A stretch of DNA of 64,000 nucleotides from Streptomyces pseudovenezuelae. GTDB taxonomy: Bacteria; Actinomycetota; Actinomycetes; Streptomycetales; Streptomycetaceae. Made by a program: the position numbers and the translations under genes. The DNA lies in contig NZ_KQ948148.1 of the NCBI RefSeq assembly GCF_001513955.1, positions 735,905 to 799,904 of the forward strand, read 5' to 3'. A model generated the notes under the pieces. The model ran no database searches, was not told where the DNA came from, and was given only the letters and a program-made list of their open reading frames with translations. Shown piece by piece: positions 53,011-60,976 of this stretch. Each line of letters starts with the position of its first letter. Position 1 is the stretch's first letter.

Positions 53011-53196
53011 TCACGCGTTGCTCGTGGCCAGGCCGTGGAAGGCCTGGGTGGTGTGGGGGTGGGCGAGTTCGTCGAGCAGGTGGCGCCAGTCGGGGTCGGT
53101 CTTGGTGGGGTGGGCCAGGTCCCAGGCGGTGAGGAGTGGGGCCAGTTCGTTCTCGGGGGAGGTCTTGACCGGTGGGGCGGACAGCTGCGGGCTCAT
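53011..53196 (-). CDS. Small hypothetical protein
   Basis: 61 residues (MSPQLSAPPVKTSPENELAP onward), with GGAAGGAACT upstream of the ATG. Helical and acidic, with DWRHLLDELAHPHTTQAF. No family recognised. The strong ribosome site and a terminator 50 bp past its stop support expression. Confidence 0.55.
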   Translation of the reverse strand: MSPQLSAPPVKTSPENELAPLLTAWDLAHPTKTDPDWRHLLDELAHPHTTQAFHGLATSNA

Positions 53197-53690
53197 GGGA
53201 GTTCCTTCCGGAGGTGGCGATGAACTCGGTTTCGGGGTGCGGTGGTTCGGATCCGATGGCTTCTACGATGCCGCCGATGCCCGGCCCGCGACATGGAGCC
53301 GTCCACCCGAAACGGGGTGGGGGCAGCTGTACCCCCAGGGGGCTGCCGGCACCCGTCGCGGGAGTGTCGTAGCCCTCTGCGACCGTGGTCATCGCGGGCG
53401 GTGCGGACATCGAGAAAGGGTGGCTGCACCACGGTCTGTCGTGGTCCGGGCGGGCGGATACGCCTGCATCGGCGGCCGGCGAACGACTCCCGCTTCCCCG
53501 GGCAGAACTACCAGTTGGTGGGAGGGGAGTCATACGAGGACGCGGTTGCTCGTGAACTCGACGAGAAGGTATGGGTGTTCGGGGTGGCGGCTGTGTCTTG
53601 ACTTCAGGTTTCGTGCCGCGGCGAGGTCCGCGCGTGCTGGCGGGCGGCGGGCGTTCGTGGCTGGGCCTCGGCGTCGGGCCGGGTTCCCGG
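53197..53690. other. Degenerate region, possible Nudix relic
   Basis: About 490 bp without an intact gene. The plus frame near 53500-53600 reads FPGQNYQLVGGESYEDAVAR followed by ELDEKVWV, resembling a decayed Nudix box (RELxEExG with E to K and G to W changes). No start or full domain is present. Confidence 0.35.
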
Positions 53691-54203
53691 TCAGCAGGCG
53701 GTGCTCACCGCGGTCCGCGGCAGGGTCGGGCGGGGCAGGGCGACCACGGTCCCGGACGGGCGCCGGGACGTGTGGGTGCCGGTGAAGACGAACAGGCGCA
53801 GGACCAGGAAGCGGCCGATGCCGGCGAGGGCCGAGGCGCTCAGGTAGACCGCCTGTTCCGTGAGCAGGGCCGGCGAGGACTGGACGGAGTGCAGGAGGAT
53901 CATCGCGACGCAGGTGACGGCGTACGCGGCGGCCGCCGAGCCGGAGGACTGGAGGTGTCGGCGCCAGCCCGGGCGGCGGCCGGTGCCGAAGGTGAACAGG
54001 GCGTGCAGCTCGGTGCACAGGAGCGTGGAGGCCACGGTGATCACCGCGTTGGCCACCGCCCACGGCATCGTCATCGCGACCAGCGGTACGGCGAAGCTGG
54101 AGAGGACGCCGATCCCGCCGCCGCAGACGACGAAGCGCACGAAGGAGGCGAGCGGGCCGGGCGTGGACGGGGACTTGGTCCGGTCGGCCGTCTGCGGCTC
54201 CAT
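53691..54203 (-). CDS. GtrA-family membrane protein
   Basis: 170 residues from ATG 54203 with AGGAAA upstream. Four membrane helices and the GtrA pattern (FVRFVVCGGGIGVLSSF, NAVITVAST, LFTFGTGR, GRFLVLRLFVFTG). GtrA-like proteins are thought to flip polyprenyl-phosphate sugars across the membrane. It stands alone; a GT2-GtrA fusion lies 5 kb to the right. Confidence 0.85.
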   Translation of the reverse strand: MEPQTADRTKSPSTPGPLASFVRFVVCGGGIGVLSSFAVPLVAMTMPWAVANAVITVASTLLCTELHALFTFGTGRRPGWRRHLQSSGSAAAAYAVTCVAMILLHSVQSSPALLTEQAVYLSASALAGIGRFLVLRLFVFTGTHTSRRPSGTVVALPRPTLPRTAVSTAC

Positions 54204-54477
54204 GGGTTTCCTCCGGCTCGGCGCTGCCTGGTCGATCCGCTGGATCCCGGGTGGACCAGCTGCGATCAACGATGCCGTGGCGGGCTCGCCGAAACGATGG
54301 AGTGTTCTACCGAACCGAAGGTAGGGCTGGCTCCACCCCCGGGGTGGGGCAGCCCCGGCGCCCGCCCGTCAGTGACCCGGCCCGCGCGCCAGTTACCCGT
54401 CGTCCGGCGCCTGCCCGCCAGTTCCCAGATCCCGGCGTCCGCCCGCCAGCCCCCGGATCCCGGCACCCGCCTCCCCG

Positions 54478-54966
54478 TCACTCACCCTCCGCGTCCTTCG
54501 CCCGCAGCTCCTCGATATAAGCGAGCGCGAGGTTCGTCGAGCGGCTGAACCAGTCGTGGAGTACGGCGATCTCGTCGGCGGAGTAGCCCGCGAAGACGGT
54601 GTCGAGGCGGTCGTAGTACGGCTGGTAGAGGGCGACGACCTTGGTCACGGCGTCGGGCAGCGCGGCGACCCGGACGCGGCGGCGGTCGTGGGGGTCGGGG
54701 ACGCGGGTGACGTAGCCGCCGCGTTCGAGGCGGTTGAGGATGCCGGTGACCGCGCCGGTCGTGACGTGGGCGTGCTCGGCGAGGTCGCCTGCCGTGAGGA
54801 GGTTCTCGCCGGCCTTCAGGACGCAGGCGAAGCACAGCAGGTCGGTGACGTTCAGGCCCAGCCGCTGGGCCATCTCCTGCTGGCCGAGGTGGGCGGTGGC
54901 GATGAAGAGGTCCATCGCCTCCAGTGCCTGGGCCGGAGTGGCGGTGGGGCGGGGCTCGGCGGGCAT
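54478..54966 (-). CDS. MarR-family transcriptional regulator
   Basis: 162 residues. A winged helix with TAGDLAEHAHVTTGAVTGIL and the wing VTRVPDPHDRRRVRVAAL flanked by dimerisation helices. It is divergent from the HGxxPAAW-like gene over 81 bp holding two direct repeats, so it likely controls itself and that gene. Confidence 0.9.
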   Translation of the reverse strand: MPAEPRPTATPAQALEAMDLFIATAHLGQQEMAQRLGLNVTDLLCFACVLKAGENLLTAGDLAEHAHVTTGAVTGILNRLERGGYVTRVPDPHDRRRVRVAALPDAVTKVVALYQPYYDRLDTVFAGYSADEIAVLHDWFSRSTNLALAYIEELRAKDAEGE

Positions 54967-54980
54967 CGGATTCCTGATTC

Positions 54981-55028
54981 TCTTAGTACGTGAGAGGTTT
55001 CTGCGGTAAATTTCTTAGGACGTGAGAG
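54981..55028. promoter_or_regulatory. Direct repeats, candidate MarR operators
   Basis: TCTTAGTACGTGAGAG (54981-54996) and TCTTAGGACGTGAGAG (55013-55028) differ at one base and lie 32 bp apart, three helical turns. Each also has TCT/AGA-type dyad ends. They overlap the divergent promoters. Confidence 0.6.
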
Positions 55029-55047
55029 AACGGGTCGAGGAGGATCT

Positions 55048-55419
55048 GTGAGTGCACATCAGTATGACGAGGGGCACACGGTCGCGGGATGGACCGGAGT
55101 CGGCATCGCCACCGTGGGGACGTCCGTGCTCGGACTGGGGGTGTGCCGGGTGTCCGGCGCGCTGATCGCCGTCGGCCTCGTGATCACCGCGGCGGCCGCC
55201 CTCGTCACCTGGGCCCTGCACCTGACCGGCTGGGGCAAGCCGCCGGGGCGCCGGCCGCGCGAGCAGTGGGGCATGCGGGTGCGGGACACGGGCGCACGGC
55301 AAGGGCATCCCGGATGCGTCGGGTGCCGGATGGCGGGCCGGGGCGGCCCGCGGACCAGGGCGGTCGAGGTGAGGCCCGCCGCGACGGCGGAACCGGCCTC
55401 CATGGAGTCGGTGGGCTGA
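55048..55419 (+). CDS. Small membrane protein (HGxxPAAW-like)
   Basis: 123 residues from GTG 55048 with GAGGAGGA upstream. The N-terminal YDEGHTVAGWTGVG is a variant of the HGxxPAAW motif of small actinobacterial membrane proteins. Two membrane helices follow (VGTSVLGLGV, LIAVGLVITAAAALVTWAL), then a basic cytoplasmic tail. Role unknown. Likely under control of the divergent MarR. Confidence 0.78.
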   Translation: MSAHQYDEGHTVAGWTGVGIATVGTSVLGLGVCRVSGALIAVGLVITAAAALVTWALHLTGWGKPPGRRPREQWGMRVRDTGARQGHPGCVGCRMAGRGGPRTRAVEVRPAATAEPASMESVG

Positions 55420-55478
55420 CCGGCCCGGCGGTTGCCGTGCGGCCCCGTTGTCAGTGGTGGCGCCTACTCTCGTGAGGG

Positions 55479-56354
55479 ATGGCACAGGGATGGAAGTGCT
55501 CGGGGTTGTCGTGGCCGGAGGACGGCCCCGTGCTGCGGTGGGAAGGCGGTCGGCGCAGTGTGCTGACCTGGGGGAAGCGGGTGGCCTTCGGGGTCGCGGA
55601 GGGGGGTGTGCGGACATGTGTGGGAGCGCGGGGGCATGCGTGTGCGGCGCGGGTCGCGGTGTCGGGGCGGAGCACGGGGGCGCGTTGCGAGGAGTGCGCG
55701 CGGCTGGACAGGGCGCACTCCGTGGCCGCCGACACCCTCGCGGACGACCCCCGGCCGTACCGGGTGTATCTGGCGTGGTTCGGGCCCGGCATGGTCAAGG
55801 TCGGCATCACGGCGCACCAGCGGGGTTCCGCCCGTCTGCGGGAGCAGGGTGCCGTCTGCTTCAGCTGGCTCGGCACCGGTCCGCTCATGGCCGCCCGGCG
55901 CACCGAAGAGCTGCTGCGGGCGGCGCTCTCGGTACCGGACCGGATTCCCTACGGCGCCAAGCGGGCCGTGCGGTCCGCCCTGCCGGCGTCGGCCGCCGAG
56001 CGGGCCGCAGAGCTCGCCGGGCTGCACGCGCGGGCGGGGCGGCTGGCCGGCTGGCCGGACTCCCTGGAGCAGGCGCCGTACGAACCGGTGGACCACGTCG
56101 AGGTGTTCGGGCTCGCCGGGCTGCCCACCGCCGCGGGTGAGGTGAGCGAGCTCGTCGCGGGCGGGTCGGTCGGCGGGCGGCTCCTCGCGGCCGCCGGACC
56201 CGACCTGCACCTGGAGACGGACGGCGGGGGAGTCGTCGTACTGGACACCCGGCTGATGACGGGGTGGGAACTGGTCCCGGCCGACGGCGCGGAAATCACC
56301 GTGCCGGTGAGAGAGTTCAAGGAGGCGCCGGGGGTTCAGGACGGGTTGTTCTGA
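55479..56354 (+). CDS. DUF2797 protein with GIY-YIG-like segment
   Basis: 291 residues. N-terminal zinc-like Cys residues (HACAAR ... RCEECARL) precede a segment resembling GIY-YIG nucleases: YRVYLAWFGPGMVKVGITAH followed by RLREQGA and TEELLRAAL. DUF2797 proteins are conserved in actinobacteria without known role; nuclease activity is only inferred. It starts 60 bp after the upstream gene; a short gene follows on the same strand. Confidence 0.8.
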   Translation: MAQGWKCSGLSWPEDGPVLRWEGGRRSVLTWGKRVAFGVAEGGVRTCVGARGHACAARVAVSGRSTGARCEECARLDRAHSVAADTLADDPRPYRVYLAWFGPGMVKVGITAHQRGSARLREQGAVCFSWLGTGPLMAARRTEELLRAALSVPDRIPYGAKRAVRSALPASAAERAAELAGLHARAGRLAGWPDSLEQAPYEPVDHVEVFGLAGLPTAAGEVSELVAGGSVGGRLLAAAGPDLHLETDGGGVVVLDTRLMTGWELVPADGAEITVPVREFKEAPGVQDGLF

Positions 56355-56381
56355 CGAGTCCGACGAGGGGGAGGACCGGGG

Positions 56382-56873
56382 ATGGACATCACCGTTCAGT
56401 GGATACGCACGTCGTGGACGAAGCGGTCCCGCGGCGGCGAGGCGGCGACACGGAGGAACGCGGCGCCGGCCGGCTTCGCGCTGCCGCCGTCCGCGGTGGG
56501 GCGGGCCGCAGCGCCGTTCGTCCACGCGGTCCGGATGGACGAGCGGGACGACTTCGTGCCGCACGACCACCAGGGCGACCATCTCAAGGGCGTCGACGTC
56601 CAACTCCGGGAGGCCGACGGGCGGTTGCGGGTGCTGCCCCGGGTGAGACCGATGTTCGGGGTGCCGCCCCGGCCGCGGCGGCGCCCGGGCGTGCGGCTGG
56701 AGCCCGGGCAGTGGGTGCGGTGGCAGCTCAACTACCGCTTCAGCAGTGCCGTCGGCCTGCGGGACTGGTCGTACTGGCTGGACACCTTCAACATCGCCTA
56801 CGGCCCCGTCGGCGCCGAGGTGTTCCTCGGGGCGCCGACCGTTCATGTGGACGAGCAGGGGCCGGTCCGCTAG
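56382..56873 (+). CDS. Hypothetical protein
   Basis: 163 residues, starting 27 bp after the DUF2797 gene. Beta-rich and soluble: RMDERDDFVPHDHQGDHLKG, LEPGQWVRWQLNYRFS, then WSYWLDTFNIAYGP. No signal peptide. It may share the DUF2797 transcript. I do not recognise a family. Confidence 0.68.
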   Translation: MDITVQWIRTSWTKRSRGGEAATRRNAAPAGFALPPSAVGRAAAPFVHAVRMDERDDFVPHDHQGDHLKGVDVQLREADGRLRVLPRVRPMFGVPPRPRRRPGVRLEPGQWVRWQLNYRFSSAVGLRDWSYWLDTFNIAYGPVGAEVFLGAPTVHVDEQGPVR

Positions 56874-57006
56874 CGGCCCGAACCCGGGACGGATGCCTCG
56901 TCCGTCCCGTCGGGCAAGCAGTTCCCCAGGCGTTGCCTGAGAGGCGCCTGTGTGTTTCTCAGGAAAATCACAGACTCTCGAAAGGGTGCTCTCAGGGGTC
57001 CCCGAC

Positions 57007-57759
57007 ATGGTGTTCACCATGACCACGACCTCGCCCCAGGGGCGCACCGAACTGCTGAGGCCGGACGGGAGCCCCGTCCGAGTGCTTGTGGTGGACGACG
57101 AGCTGTCGATCACCGAACTGCTGTCCATGGCCCTGCGCTATGAGGGATGGCAGATCCGCAGCGCGGGCGACGGCACGGGTGCCGTCCAGACCGCACGGGA
57201 GTTCCGGCCCGACGCCGTCGTCCTGGACATGATGCTGCCGGACATGGACGGGCTGACCGTCCTCGGGCGGCTGCGGCGCGAACTGCCGGACGTGCCCGTG
57301 CTGTTCCTGACGGCGAAGGACGCTGTGGAGGACCGGATCGCCGGGCTCACCGCCGGTGGCGACGACTACGTCACCAAGCCCTTCAGCCTCGAAGAGGTCG
57401 TGGCCCGGCTGCGCGGGCTCATCCGCCGCTCCGGAGCGGCCGACCGCCGTTCCGACTCCGTGCTGGTCGTCGGTGACCTCACCCTCGACGAGGACAGCCA
57501 CGAGGTCTCGCGGGCCGGGCAGAACATCCACCTCACCGCGACCGAGTTCGAGCTCCTGCGGTTCCTGATGCGCAACCCCCGGCGGGTCCTCAGCAAGGCG
57601 CAGATCCTCGACCGGGTGTGGTCGTACGACTTCGGCGGCCAGGCCAACGTCGTCGAGCTCTACATCTCCTACCTGCGCCGCAAGATAGACGCGGGGCGGG
57701 AGCCGATGATCCACACCCGGCGCGGCGCCGGCTACCTGATCAAGCCCGCCGCCTCATGA
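57007..57759 (+). CDS. OmpR-family response regulator
   Basis: 250 residues if begun at ATG 57007; GTG 57010 and ATG 57019 are in frame. Receiver domain with VVDDELS, phospho-acceptor Asp in VVLDMMLPD and Lys in TKPFSLEE; C-terminal winged helix (LTATEFELLRFLMRN ... ELYISYLRRKI). Its stop overlaps the kinase start (ATGA), so they form a two-component pair. The downstream glycosyltransferase genes are probable targets. Confidence 0.92.
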   Translation: MVFTMTTTSPQGRTELLRPDGSPVRVLVVDDELSITELLSMALRYEGWQIRSAGDGTGAVQTAREFRPDAVVLDMMLPDMDGLTVLGRLRRELPDVPVLFLTAKDAVEDRIAGLTAGGDDYVTKPFSLEEVVARLRGLIRRSGAADRRSDSVLVVGDLTLDEDSHEVSRAGQNIHLTATEFELLRFLMRNPRRVLSKAQILDRVWSYDFGGQANVVELYISYLRRKIDAGREPMIHTRRGAGYLIKPAAS

Positions 57760-59408
57760 GCGGGCGACGACGGCCGCGGGCGCAGAAGCGGGCAGGGCGG
57801 CCAGGAAAGCCGCGCACGCTGCGGACGCGGCTCGTCGTCGCGTCGGTGGTGCTGATCGCGGTGGTCTGCTCGGTGATCGGCACGGTGACGACAGTGGCGC
57901 TCCGGTCGCATCTCTACGACCAGCTGAGCGGCAAGCTGAACGAGGCATCCTCACGTGTGGCGCCGCGCGACTTCCCGCCCGGGAAGCTCGGCAACGGCAA
58001 CCGCAACAACAGTGACGGCGTCAACCAGAACGGCCAGCTCGGCGGGCAGGGCAACCAGCAGAACACCCCCGCCAAGTTCGTCACCGGACCGGGCCCGGAC
58101 GGCACGATCGCGGCCAAGGTGGAGAAGGGCAAGATCACCGACGCCAAGCGCGGAGTGAAGTCCGACTCCGACCAGAACTTCGCGATGAACGCCCGGAACC
58201 TCACGGCGGCTCAGATCAAGGCGCTGAACGCGGTTCCCAAGGACGGCAAGCAGCACAAGGTCGAGCTGCCCGGCATCGGTGACTACCTCGTCCGGTACTC
58301 CAGCAACGACACCTCCGCCTATTACGTCGCCCTCCCCACCACGGACGTGGACGCCACCATCGACACCTTGATCCTCGTCGAGATCAGCGTCACCGCCGCC
58401 GGCCTCGGCGCCGCCGTCATCGCCGGTTACGTCCTCGTCGGGCTCGCCACCCGCCCCCTGCGCAGGGTCGCCAACACCGCCACCCGGGTCTCCGAACTGC
58501 CTCTCCACACCGGGGAGGTCAACCTGAGCGAGCGGGTGCCCGAGGCGGAGTGCGACCCGCACACCGAGGTCGGCCAGGTCGGCTCCGCGCTGAACAGGAT
58601 GCTGGACCACGTCCACGGCGCCCTGCACGCACGGCAGCAGAGCGAGATGCGGGTGCGGCAGTTCGTCGCCGACGCCAGCCATGAGCTCAGAACACCGCTC
58701 GCCTCCATCCGCGGCTACGCCGAGCTCACCCGGCGCGGCAGAGAGGAGGTCGGCCCCGACACCCGGCACGCCCTCGGCCGTATCGAGTCCGAGGCGGGCC
58801 GGATGACCCTGCTCGTGGAGGACCTGCTGCTGCTCGCGCGCCTGGACGCCGGGCGGCCGCTGCAGTTCGAGCAGACCGACCTGATCCCGCTCGTCGTGGA
58901 CACCATCAGCGACGCCCGCGCGGCCGGCATGGACCACAACTGGCGCCTCGACCTGCCCGACGAACCCGCCCTCGTCTCCGGCGACGCGGCCCGCCTCCAG
59001 CAGGTGCTCATCAACCTGCTCGGCAACGCCCGCAAACACACCCCGCCGGGTACGACGGTCACCGCGCGCGTGCAGCGCCGCGGACCGTGGATGTGCGTGG
59101 ACGTCGAGGACAACGGGCAGGGCATCCCGTCCGACCTGCTCCCGCACGTCTTCGAACGGTTCGCGCGCGGCGACTCCGCGCGCTCCCGCGCCACCGGATC
59201 CACCGGCCTCGGCCTTGCCATCGTGCAGGCCGTCGCGACCGCGCACGGCGGTGCGGTGACCGTGGACAGCGTTCCGGGGCGGACCGTGTTCACCATGCAC
59301 CTGCCCGCGGTCGGCCCCGTGGCCCCCCATCCGGCGCCCGAAACGAACTGGCAATCGCACTCACAGGCACAGCACAGCGCCGCCATATGGGTGCAACAGG
59401 GGGCTTGA
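57756..59408 (+). CDS. Sensor histidine kinase
   Basis: 550 residues. Membrane helix 1 (LVVASVVLIAVVCSVIGTV, about 27-47), an extracellular domain of about 150 residues with an Asn/Gly/Gln-rich stretch, helix 2 (about 205-230), HAMP, H-box with DASHELRTPL, N box NLLGNARKHT, G boxes DNGQGIP and STGLGLAIV. It pairs with the OmpR-type regulator upstream and probably senses an envelope signal. Confidence 0.93.
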   Translation: MSGRRRPRAQKRAGRPGKPRTLRTRLVVASVVLIAVVCSVIGTVTTVALRSHLYDQLSGKLNEASSRVAPRDFPPGKLGNGNRNNSDGVNQNGQLGGQGNQQNTPAKFVTGPGPDGTIAAKVEKGKITDAKRGVKSDSDQNFAMNARNLTAAQIKALNAVPKDGKQHKVELPGIGDYLVRYSSNDTSAYYVALPTTDVDATIDTLILVEISVTAAGLGAAVIAGYVLVGLATRPLRRVANTATRVSELPLHTGEVNLSERVPEAECDPHTEVGQVGSALNRMLDHVHGALHARQQSEMRVRQFVADASHELRTPLASIRGYAELTRRGREEVGPDTRHALGRIESEAGRMTLLVEDLLLLARLDAGRPLQFEQTDLIPLVVDTISDARAAGMDHNWRLDLPDEPALVSGDAARLQQVLINLLGNARKHTPPGTTVTARVQRRGPWMCVDVEDNGQGIPSDLLPHVFERFARGDSARSRATGSTGLGLAIVQAVATAHGGAVTVDSVPGRTVFTMHLPAVGPVAPHPAPETNWQSHSQAQHSAAIWVQQGA

Positions 59409-59422
59409 CCAGAGTCGTTCCC

Positions 59423-60976
59423 ATGCGAACCGACTCTTCTCCCGGCACCCTGCCGGCGCGGGAGCACCTCCCGGCCGGCGACGCCGGTACGCCTGTCCTG
59501 GACGTAGTGATCCCCGTCTACAACGAGGAGAAGGACCTCCAGCCGTGTGTGCTGAGACTGCACGAGCACCTCAAGCGCACGTTCCCGTACGCGTTCCGCA
59601 TCACCATCGCGGACAACGCGTCGACGGACACCACTCCCCTGGTGTCGCGGCGGCTGGAGGCGGAGATACCGGAGGTCAGGGCCTTCAGGCTGGAGCAGAA
59701 GGGCCGCGGCCGGGCGCTGCGGACCGTCTGGTCCGCCTCGGACGCCCCGGTCCTCGCCTACATGGACGTGGACCTGTCCACCGACCTCAACGCCCTGCTG
59801 CCGCTGGTGGCCCCGCTGATCTCGGGCCACTCCGACCTGGCGATCGGCTCCCGGCTCGCCCGCAGCTCCCGGGTCGTGCGCGGTCCCAAGCGCGAGTTCA
59901 TCAGCCGCGCGTACAACCTGATCCTGCGCGGCTCCCTCCAGGCCCGCTTCTCCGACGCGCAGTGCGGCTTCAAGGCCATCCGGCGTGACGTGGCGCAGGT
60001 CCTGCTGCCGCTCGTCGAGGACACCGGCTGGTTCTTCGACACCGAGATGCTGGTCATCGCCGAGCGCGCGGGACTGCGGATCCACGAAGTGCCCGTCGAC
60101 TGGGTCGACGACCCCGACTCCACCGTCCACATCGTCAGGACGGCGACCGAGGACCTCAAGGGGGTGTGGCGGGTGGGCAAGGCCCTGGCCAGCGGATCGC
60201 TGCCGCTGGACCGGATCACCCGGCCCTTCGGCGACGACCCGCGCGACCGCGACATCCAGGACGTGCCGAAGGGGCTGGCCCGCCAGCTCGTCGGGTTCTG
60301 TGTCGTCGGCGGTCTGTCGACCCTCTTCTATCTCGTCCTCTACAGCGCCTTCCGGCAGTTCGGCGGCTCCCAGACCGCCAACGCGCTGGCCCTGCTGGTC
60401 TCCGCGGTCGCCAACACCGCCGCCAACCGGCGCCTGACCTTCGGGGTGCGCGGGCGGGGCGGTGCGGTGCGGCACCAGGCGCAGGGCCTGGTCGTCTTCG
60501 GCATCGGCCTCGCGCTGACCAGTGGCTCGCTCGCCGCGCTCAACACGGCCAGCAGCGACCCCGCGCACTCCACCGAGCTGGCGGTGCTGATCGCCGCCAA
60601 CCTCGCGGCGACCGTGCTGCGCTTCCTGCTCTTCCGGGCCTGGGTGTTCCCGGACCGCGGTGAGGACCGGGACCGGTCCACCGTCGTCGCCACCCACACC
60701 CCGTCCGCGCCGGCCAGTGCCACCCGGCAGCTCCCGCAGCAGCCCGCGCCGCTGCCCCAGCGCCCGACGGCCGCCCGGTACGCCACGACCACGCCGTACA
60801 GCCCGCCGTCCCCGTACGACACGACGTACGACAAGGCGTACGACACGACGTACGACACGACGTACGACACGACCGAGTTCCGCGCCGGTGAAGCCGCGGA
60901 GCAGCGCTCCTGGAAGGACGCCACCATGCAGCTCGACCCGGTGCGCCCGACCGACACCGACCCGAGGAACTCCTGA
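59423..60976 (+). CDS. GT2 glycosyltransferase fused to GtrA domain
   Basis: 517 residues from ATG 59423 (ATG 59387 is possible). The GT2 domain (about 25-260) has VVIPVYNEEKDL, the metal DxD in YMDVDLSTD, and QCGFKAIRR: a dolichyl-phosphate-sugar synthase-like enzyme. The C-terminal GtrA domain has four helices (LVGFCVVGGLSTLFYLV). A Pro/Gln linker and five YDTT-type repeats close the protein. It likely makes and flips a polyprenyl-phosphate sugar for the enzyme encoded next, whose ATG overlaps this stop (TGATG). Confidence 0.9.
   Translation: MRTDSSPGTLPAREHLPAGDAGTPVLDVVIPVYNEEKDLQPCVLRLHEHLKRTFPYAFRITIADNASTDTTPLVSRRLEAEIPEVRAFRLEQKGRGRALRTVWSASDAPVLAYMDVDLSTDLNALLPLVAPLISGHSDLAIGSRLARSSRVVRGPKREFISRAYNLILRGSLQARFSDAQCGFKAIRRDVAQVLLPLVEDTGWFFDTEMLVIAERAGLRIHEVPVDWVDDPDSTVHIVRTATEDLKGVWRVGKALASGSLPLDRITRPFGDDPRDRDIQDVPKGLARQLVGFCVVGGLSTLFYLVLYSAFRQFGGSQTANALALLVSAVANTAANRRLTFGVRGRGGAVRHQAQGLVVFGIGLALTSGSLAALNTASSDPAHSTELAVLIAANLAATVLRFLLFRAWVFPDRGEDRDRSTVVATHTPSAPASATRQLPQQPAPLPQRPTAARYATTTPYSPPSPYDTTYDKAYDTTYDTTYDTTEFRAGEAAEQRSWKDATMQLDPVRPTDTDPRNS
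60815..60874 (+). repeat. 12-bp tandem repeat in the GT2-GtrA gene
   Basis: Five units of TACGACACGACG (one variant TACGACAAGGCG) encode the YDTT/YDKA repeats near the C-terminus. Confidence 0.85.
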
